A stretch of DNA of 9,228 nucleotides. Origin: Candidatus Nanogingivalis gingivitcus. GTDB taxonomy: Bacteria > Patescibacteriota > Saccharimonadia > Saccharimonadales > Saccharimonadaceae. The stretch is taken from assembly GCF_004151455.1 (NCBI RefSeq), contig NZ_PRLK01000015.1:1-9228 (forward strand), read 5' to 3'. The notes beneath the pieces are model-generated. The model worked only from the letters and a program-made list of their open reading frames with translations, ran no database searches and had not been told where the DNA came from. A program made the position numbers and the translations under genes. Of this stretch, positions 5,922 to 9,228 are shown in pieces (position 1 is the stretch's first letter; each line of letters begins with the position of its first letter).

Positions 5922-7349
5922 TCAATCTTTAGCTAATATGTAAAAGCGGTCAGAATCATTTTTTAAATTATTTGTAATTACTTTTTTAACTTTATAATTT
6001 TTAGGAATACCCTTTTCTGTAAAAATTTTATGTGTTATAGCTAAATTATTTTCACTATATTCATCTAGCGTTTTTATTTTACTATTTAGAATACTGTAAA
6101 ATGGTTTTTCCTCGCTAGAAACAAGGAGGTTATTTATTGAATTTTGATGATTTAATAATAATTTTAAATCTTGATTAAAGCTATTTACAATATAAGGGTT
6201 ATACATATAACTTTGTCTAAAAATATTTAAATTAGTAACAAGTAAGCTAACTACTACAAATGAAATAGGTATAAGGCCGAAAAACCTTGCGTAAGGGTTT
6301 CTTGGAAAAATTGCATACCAGGTTTGTATAAGGTTTTGTAACCCTGTAGCAGTAAGTAGTAATAATGGCAAAAATAGTACAGGTGTAGTACTAGTGTTTA
6401 TAAAGCAAGTTAATAAAGCAACTGCTAGCCATATTAAAATTAAATAGCTACGTACTGTATATTTTTGAATAAGAATAAAATATAGGCCAATTACTATTAG
6501 TATTAATGAAGCTACATTGATAATTGGTGATATTACTCCGTTGCTATATTCCCCGCTACTACCAAATAATATATTAATTAGCTTAATGCTATTATCTAAT
6601 ATATTTAGATTATTAGGTAAAAGTAATATTGCTTTTAGTGTATCTATATCGTTATAAATTGCTATAGCAATAGGTGTAAAGGCAAAAGCTAGTATTACTA
6701 AGCTAACTGCTTTATATTTTTTAGGAAGTTGTTTAAGTTTAAGGCGTACTTTAGGGTGCAAGCTAGCAGTTAAAAGTAGTGCTATAGTTATATAAATATT
6801 TAAAGGTGTATATAGCCCTAAAAAGGCTACTACTAGTAAAAATGTAACTAGTTGTTTTCTTTTTAGCTCATTAAAGAAGTCGATTCCTGTAATTATTAGT
6901 AGAAGCGGGTAAATTATAGAAAGTATGTTACTTGTGCCATCTTGTGCAATAAAGAAGAATTGGCTAGAAGTTATGGCTATTATAGTAGCCAAAATAGCTG
7001 TTCGGTGGGCAAACCATTTTTTAGTTAGCTCTAAAATTAACAAAATCGCCAGGAAAGATAATAATATTGATGGTAATTTAATACTTAAATTACTTAAGCC
7101 TAATAATGTTATACTAATTTTTTGTAATAGTTTAAAGGGTAAGTCTATAATTTCTTTAGAAAAAATATTACCAGTAGATAAGTTATAAGAACTAACAGCA
7201 GAATTTACTTCATTTTTAGTTAAGCCATTAGGAGTGATAAAAATTGTATAAAATAATATTAATATATAACTAGCTAAAAGCAATAAGTATCCAATTTGAA
7301 AACGGTATTTATAAAACCATAAATTGCTAAGTACTGTTTTATTCTTCAT
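5922..7349 (-). CDS. GT-C-type multi-spanning membrane glycosyltransferase (PMT/ArnT-like)
   Basis: The 475-residue protein has about ten hydrophobic segments, starting at 18-38, and a hydrophilic C-terminal part (about 390-475) that would lie outside the membrane. The layout matches GT39/GT83-type enzymes, which move a sugar from a polyprenyl-phosphate donor to protein or lipid. NGLTKNEVNSA (41-51) occupies the place of the first external loop, where the catalytic acidic motif sits. It has N46-E47 instead of the common D-E. LSIKLPSILLSFLAILLILEL (89-109) and FFFIAQDGTSN (132-142) match the family's RLPS...ARDA pattern. The acceptor is unknown, but envelope or surface glycosylation is likely. 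The start lies 10 nt after TATAAT with no Shine-Dalgarno. It ends in tandem stops TGA TAA, the only gene here using TGA. Assignment rests on topology and two motifs. Confidence 0.72.
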   Translation of the reverse strand: MKNKTVLSNLWFYKYRFQIGYLLLLASYILILFYTIFITPNGLTKNEVNSAVSSYNLSTGNIFSKEIIDLPFKLLQKISITLLGLSNLSIKLPSILLSFLAILLILELTKKWFAHRTAILATIIAITSSQFFFIAQDGTSNILSIIYPLLLIITGIDFFNELKRKQLVTFLLVVAFLGLYTPLNIYITIALLLTASLHPKVRLKLKQLPKKYKAVSLVILAFAFTPIAIAIYNDIDTLKAILLLPNNLNILDNSIKLINILFGSSGEYSNGVISPIINVASLILIVIGLYFILIQKYTVRSYLILIWLAVALLTCFINTSTTPVLFLPLLLLTATGLQNLIQTWYAIFPRNPYARFFGLIPISFVVVSLLVTNLNIFRQSYMYNPYIVNSFNQDLKLLLNHQNSINNLLVSSEEKPFYSILNSKIKTLDEYSENNLAITHKIFTEKGIPKNYKVKKVITNNLKNDSDRFYILAKD

Positions 7350-7355
7350 TGTACC

Positions 7356-7369
7356 CTATATTATAACAT
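7356..7369 (-). promoter_or_regulatory. Extended -10 promoter of the glycosyltransferase gene
   Basis: The minus strand reads ATGTTATAATATAG, with TG one base before a perfect TATAAT (7365-7360). The ATG at 7349 follows 10 nt after the -10 box, leaving about a 3-nt leader. No good -35 element is visible, as is typical for extended -10 promoters. The 14-mer is identical to that at 1349-1362. Confidence 0.68.
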
Positions 7370-7390
7370 ATTACTTTAATCGCTTATTAG

Positions 7391-7522
7391 TCTTATAAAA
7401 ATCAATCAAATAAATTTGCAATTTTTGGCTATTTAGAAACAGGTGCTGTTCATGAGTATGAAAAAAGTAACTTAGGGCCGGAAGTTGTTTATAGTAATTA
7501 CTGTGAAACTTTTTCTGTTTAA
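7391..7522 (+). pseudogene. Start-less coding fragment, unidentified
   Basis: The frame is open between a TAG at 7388-7390 and a TAA at 7520-7522. Its second half reads FAIFGYLETGAVHEYEKSNLGPEVVYSNYCETFSV, which is richer in G, V, E and Y than random AT-rich sequence would be. There is no ATG, GTG or TTG with a Shine-Dalgarno at a sensible place, so it is probably the eroded 3' end of a lost gene. I do not recognise the family. It fills most of the 239-nt gap between the glycosyltransferase and gpmA. Confidence 0.35.
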
Positions 7523-7545
7523 AAATAAAACTATTTATAGTAAAA

Positions 7546-7577
7546 TATAATAGTAAAACTAAAAAATAAACAAGGAG
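7546..7577 (+). promoter_or_regulatory. gpmA -10 box and Shine-Dalgarno
   Basis: A perfect TATAAT lies at 7546-7551, with no clear -35 at the right distance. AAGGAG (7572-7577) lies 11 nt before the ATG at 7589. Unlike the transporter and DUF167 genes, gpmA therefore has a real leader of about 30 nt with a ribosome-binding site. Confidence 0.6.
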
Positions 7578-7588
7578 AAACCTAAAAA

Positions 7589-8281
7589 ATGGTAAAACTA
7601 GTATTTGCTCGTCATGGTGAATCTGAATGGAACAAAGCTAACTTATTTACTGGATGGGCTGATGTTGACCTTTCTGAAAAGGGCATTCAGCAAGCTATTG
7701 ATGGCGGTAAGCTTATTAAAGAAGCAGGTATTGAATTTGATATGGCTTACACTTCTGTACTTAAGCGTGCAATAAAAACTACTAACCTAGCCCTTGAAGC
7801 TGCTGACCAGCTTTGGGTTCCCGTTGAAAAATCTTGGCGTCTTAATGAACGCCACTACGGTGATTTAACTGGTAAAAATAAAGCTGAAGCTGCTGAGCAA
7901 TTTGGTGATGAACAAGTTCATATTTGGCGTCGTTCTTATGATGTTCTTCCACCTGCCATGGAAAGAGATAACGAATACTCAGCACACGCCGACCGCCGCT
8001 ATGCTTTACTTGACGATTCTGTAGTGCCAGATGCTGAAAATCTTAAAGTAACACTTGAGCGTGCCCTACCGTTCTGGGAAGATAAAATTGCTCCAGCACT
8101 AAAAAGTGGTAAAAATGTTTTTGTTGGTGCGCATGGAAATTCAATTAGGGCTTTAGTTAAACATATTAAAGGCCTATCAGATGATGAAATTATGGGTGTA
8201 GAGATTCCAAACTTCCCTCCACTAGTTTTTGAATTTGATGAAAACTTAAAAGTTATTAAAGAATATTCATTAGGCGAATAA
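7589..8281 (+). CDS. gpmA: 2,3-bisphosphoglycerate-dependent phosphoglycerate mutase
   Basis: The enzyme interconverts 3- and 2-phosphoglycerate in glycolysis in the cytoplasm, through a phosphohistidine. The 230 residues are a normal length for the dPGM family. [12 protein letters not shown] (4-15) carries the phosphorylated H9 and R8. [15 protein letters not shown] (18-32), [10 protein letters not shown] with R60, [12 protein letters not shown] with E87, and [10 protein letters not shown] with H182 complete the active site. [18 protein letters not shown] (121-138) is the family's substrate-loop region. Near the C-terminus, [11 protein letters not shown] replaces the more usual IPTGIPLVYEL. 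Codon use includes more C/G-ending codons (CGT, CGC, GCC) than its neighbours, as expected for a well-expressed gene. It has a Shine-Dalgarno and a strong terminator, so it is a single-gene unit. Confidence 0.97.
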   Translation: MVKLVFARHGESEWNKANLFTGWADVDLSEKGIQQAIDGGKLIKEAGIEFDMAYTSVLKRAIKTTNLALEAADQLWVPVEKSWRLNERHYGDLTGKNKAEAAEQFGDEQVHIWRRSYDVLPPAMERDNEYSAHADRRYALLDDSVVPDAENLKVTLERALPFWEDKIAPALKSGKNVFVGAHGNSIRALVKHIKGLSDDEIMGVEIPNFPPLVFEFDENLKVIKEYSLGE

Positions 8282-8298
8282 AAATATAATAATAAAAT

Positions 8299-8323
8299 AA
8301 GAGGCGTAAAATTAACGCCTCTT
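8299..8323. terminator. Bidirectional terminator between gpmA and the coiled-coil gene
   Basis: AAGAGGCGT (8299-8307) and ACGCCTCTT (8315-8323) form a perfect 9-bp stem with a 7-nt loop. TTTTC follows on the plus side and ATTTTATTATTATATTTTT on the minus side. It lies 17 nt past the gpmA stop and 24 nt past the stop of the convergent gene. Confidence 0.88.
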
Positions 8324-8347
8324 TTCATAATCTATTTTTTAATTAGA

Positions 8348-8842
8348 TTATTTTTTATCCCTAATTATGTCAAGCTCTTTGTAAAGAGTATTTATCTTTT
8401 CGCTATTGGTATCATATTCTTTAAATATCTCTTTAAATTCGGGCTTAAGTTCAATGGCTTTTTCTCTAGCTTCAGCTTTTAGAATGCGAACTTCTTGCAA
8501 TAATTTTTTTACGGTATTTTCTTCGTTCTCAATTGCACACTCCAAACGCGTTATTTGCTTTTCGCAGCATTTTCTTTTTCTACTGCTAGCTCTACCAGAA
8601 TTAAGAGTCTCTTGAGCTTCATTAAATTGGTATTTATAAATTTCAATAGCTCTTTTAGATTGTCCAATAAACCATCCATTAATGTCGAAAGCTCTTTTGT
8701 AAGTACTCCATTGCCTTTGCGGCATTGCCCCATCTTCTTCTAGGGCTAAAAGAGTGCTATCCATAAAGCTAAAAAGTTCCCTTTTCCTTCTCTTAAGTTG
8801 TGATAATTCTGAATGTATTTCTGCCAATGTTTTATTTGACAT
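8348..8842 (-). CDS. Hypothetical coiled-coil protein
   Basis: The family is not recognised. The 164-residue protein is highly charged and almost wholly helical by eye, with no signal peptide or membrane segment. Likely helices are 5-35 (LAEIHSELSQLKRRKRELFSF), 45-83 (around INGWFIGQSKRAIEIYKYQFNEAQETL) and a long coiled coil at 95-135 (EKQITRLECAIENEENTVKKLLQEVRILKAEAREKAIEL). A shorter helix lies at 140-160. A basic patch with a cysteine pair, SSRKRKCC (86-93), links two helices. GAGGTGA is placed well before the ATG, and an extended -10 promoter lies farther up, so expression is credible. Possible roles (scaffold, nucleic-acid binding, toxin-antitoxin partner) are guesses. It lies in the accessory-looking right end, next to a gene fragment. 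Confidence 0.7.
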   Translation of the reverse strand: MSNKTLAEIHSELSQLKRRKRELFSFMDSTLLALEEDGAMPQRQWSTYKRAFDINGWFIGQSKRAIEIYKYQFNEAQETLNSGRASSRKRKCCEKQITRLECAIENEENTVKKLLQEVRILKAEAREKAIELKPEFKEIFKEYDTNSEKINTLYKELDIIRDKK

Positions 8843-8903
8843 AATAAGTCACCTCTCTCTTAAAATACTAACGCACATTCTCATACTTGTGTCGCTTGGC
8901 TAT

Positions 8904-8931
8904 ATTCTAGCATATTTTAGCAAAAAAGCAA
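8904..8931 (-). promoter_or_regulatory. Extended -10 promoter of the coiled-coil gene
   Basis: On the minus strand, TTGCTT (8931-8926), a 16-nt spacer and TGCTAGAAT (8912-8904) form an extended -10 promoter. The 11-mer TATGCTAGAAT (8914-8904) is identical to 509-519. The leader to the ATG at 8842 would be about 55 nt and holds a Shine-Dalgarno, so the same core serves both leadered and near-leaderless genes. Confidence 0.6.
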
Positions 8932-9108
8932 GGAATTAGAAAGGAAGTATTGCCTCAAGTAGTTGTAAAGTTAGTGGAAGAATTGAAAGATAAATATGCG
9001 GTACATTTAATTTGTTCTTGCCTTAGTGATACAGAAAAATATTTTAAAGCTATTTCAGGATACGACACATGTGGAGACGGTGGTATTATTGTTAAGAAAA
9101 TAGAATAA
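8911..9108 (+). pseudogene. Start-less coding fragment, C-terminal end of a lost enzyme
   Basis: The frame is open from after a TAG (8908-8910) to a TAA (9106-9108). From about 8944 it reads protein-like: EVLPQVVVKLVEELKDKYAV, then HLICSCLSDTEKYFKAISGYDTCGDGGIIVKK. The helix-strand-helix-strand pattern and FKAISGYDT recall the last part of a GNAT-type acyltransferase, but that is a weak guess. There is no ATG, and the 5' part overlaps the promoter of the minus-strand coiled-coil gene, so the true N-terminus is missing. A start at TTG 8950 or GTG 8974 would give only about 45-53 residues. Confidence 0.4.
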
Positions 9109-9176
9109 CAAGCTATAAAACTGTCGAAATAGGTGGCTTTTAGGATTTTAAAAGAAATCAGTTCTATAATAAATTA

Positions 9177-9223
9177 AAAATCGTGTTGGTAGAAAAATCG
9201 TCTACTTCTACCAACACGATTTT
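9177..9223. terminator. 18-bp perfect hairpin, probable terminator
   Basis: The arms 9177-9194 and 9206-9223 are perfect complements, with TCGTGTTGGTAGAA in the left one, around an 11-nt loop. The loop repeats AAATCGT from the arm, and its TCTAC (9201-9205) can compete with 9207-9211 for GTAGA. Leftward RNA continues as TTTTTAATTTATT, so it probably ends a minus-strand transcript entering from the right; it may also stop the fragment at 9108. The 68 nt between that fragment and the hairpin hold nothing I can assign. Confidence 0.6.
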
Positions 9224-9228
9224 ACAAA

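Noticed and set aside
5922..5924. Possible recoding of TGA as glycine (Gracilibacteria/SR1 code)
   Set aside because: No conserved gene here needs an in-frame TGA, and the only TGA is at a gene end directly followed by TAA, so the standard code fits.
7999..8328. 109-codon minus-strand ORF opposite gpmA
   Set aside because: Shadow of gpmA; it would also run through the bidirectional terminator.
1..9228. CRISPR array, insertion sequence or defence operon
   Set aside because: No spaced direct repeats, transposase, nuclease or helicase signature was seen; the inverted repeats all fit terminators.

Overview
The window is AT-rich, densely packed bacterial chromosome. Small housekeeping genes sit next to a short tRNA unit, many genes have almost no 5' leader, and conserved enzymes carry substituted motif residues. 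This suggests a reduced-genome member of the Patescibacteria/CPR group, probably Candidatus Saccharibacteria (TM7). That placement is inferred from style and gene content; no marker gene here proves it. The standard genetic code fits: TAA ends nearly every gene and no in-frame TGA is needed.

Layout. Positions 1-50 hold the probable last codons of a + strand gene. On the minus strand, a DUF167 gene (489-256) is followed by tRNA-Gly(GCC) (219-144) and a terminator (about 128-94), apparently one short transcription unit. A 39-bp divergent promoter region (490-528) separates it from a + strand seven-helix membrane protein (529-1314) of unknown function. Next comes an AI-2E/PerM-type transporter (1366-2496) with its own near-leaderless promoter. 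A perfect bidirectional terminator (2511-2540) separates it from a convergent minus-strand operon read ybaB (5862) > recR (5560) > DHH phosphoesterase (4942) > cysS (3951-2545). Junctions in that operon are 5 nt, 0 nt and an 8-nt overlap. Upstream on the same strand is a multi-spanning GT-C-like glycosyltransferase (7349-5922).

The right end has gpmA (7589-8281), a bidirectional terminator and a convergent orphan coiled-coil gene (8842-8348). Two start-less coding fragments follow the accessory pattern (7391-7522 and 8911-9108), and an 18-bp hairpin lies at the window edge.

The operon mixes recombination and nucleoid functions (YbaB, RecR), nucleotide salvage or small-RNA turnover (DHH) and translation (CysS). 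GpmA supplies lower glycolysis. The two large membrane proteins and the glycosyltransferase serve the cell envelope. I saw no mobile element, CRISPR array or defence system. The most unusual observations are a tRNA-Gly whose elbow pair 19-56 is U-A instead of G-C, a RecR missing three of four zinc cysteines, a CysRS with TIGN for HIGH, and short promoter cores reused almost verbatim directly before start codons.
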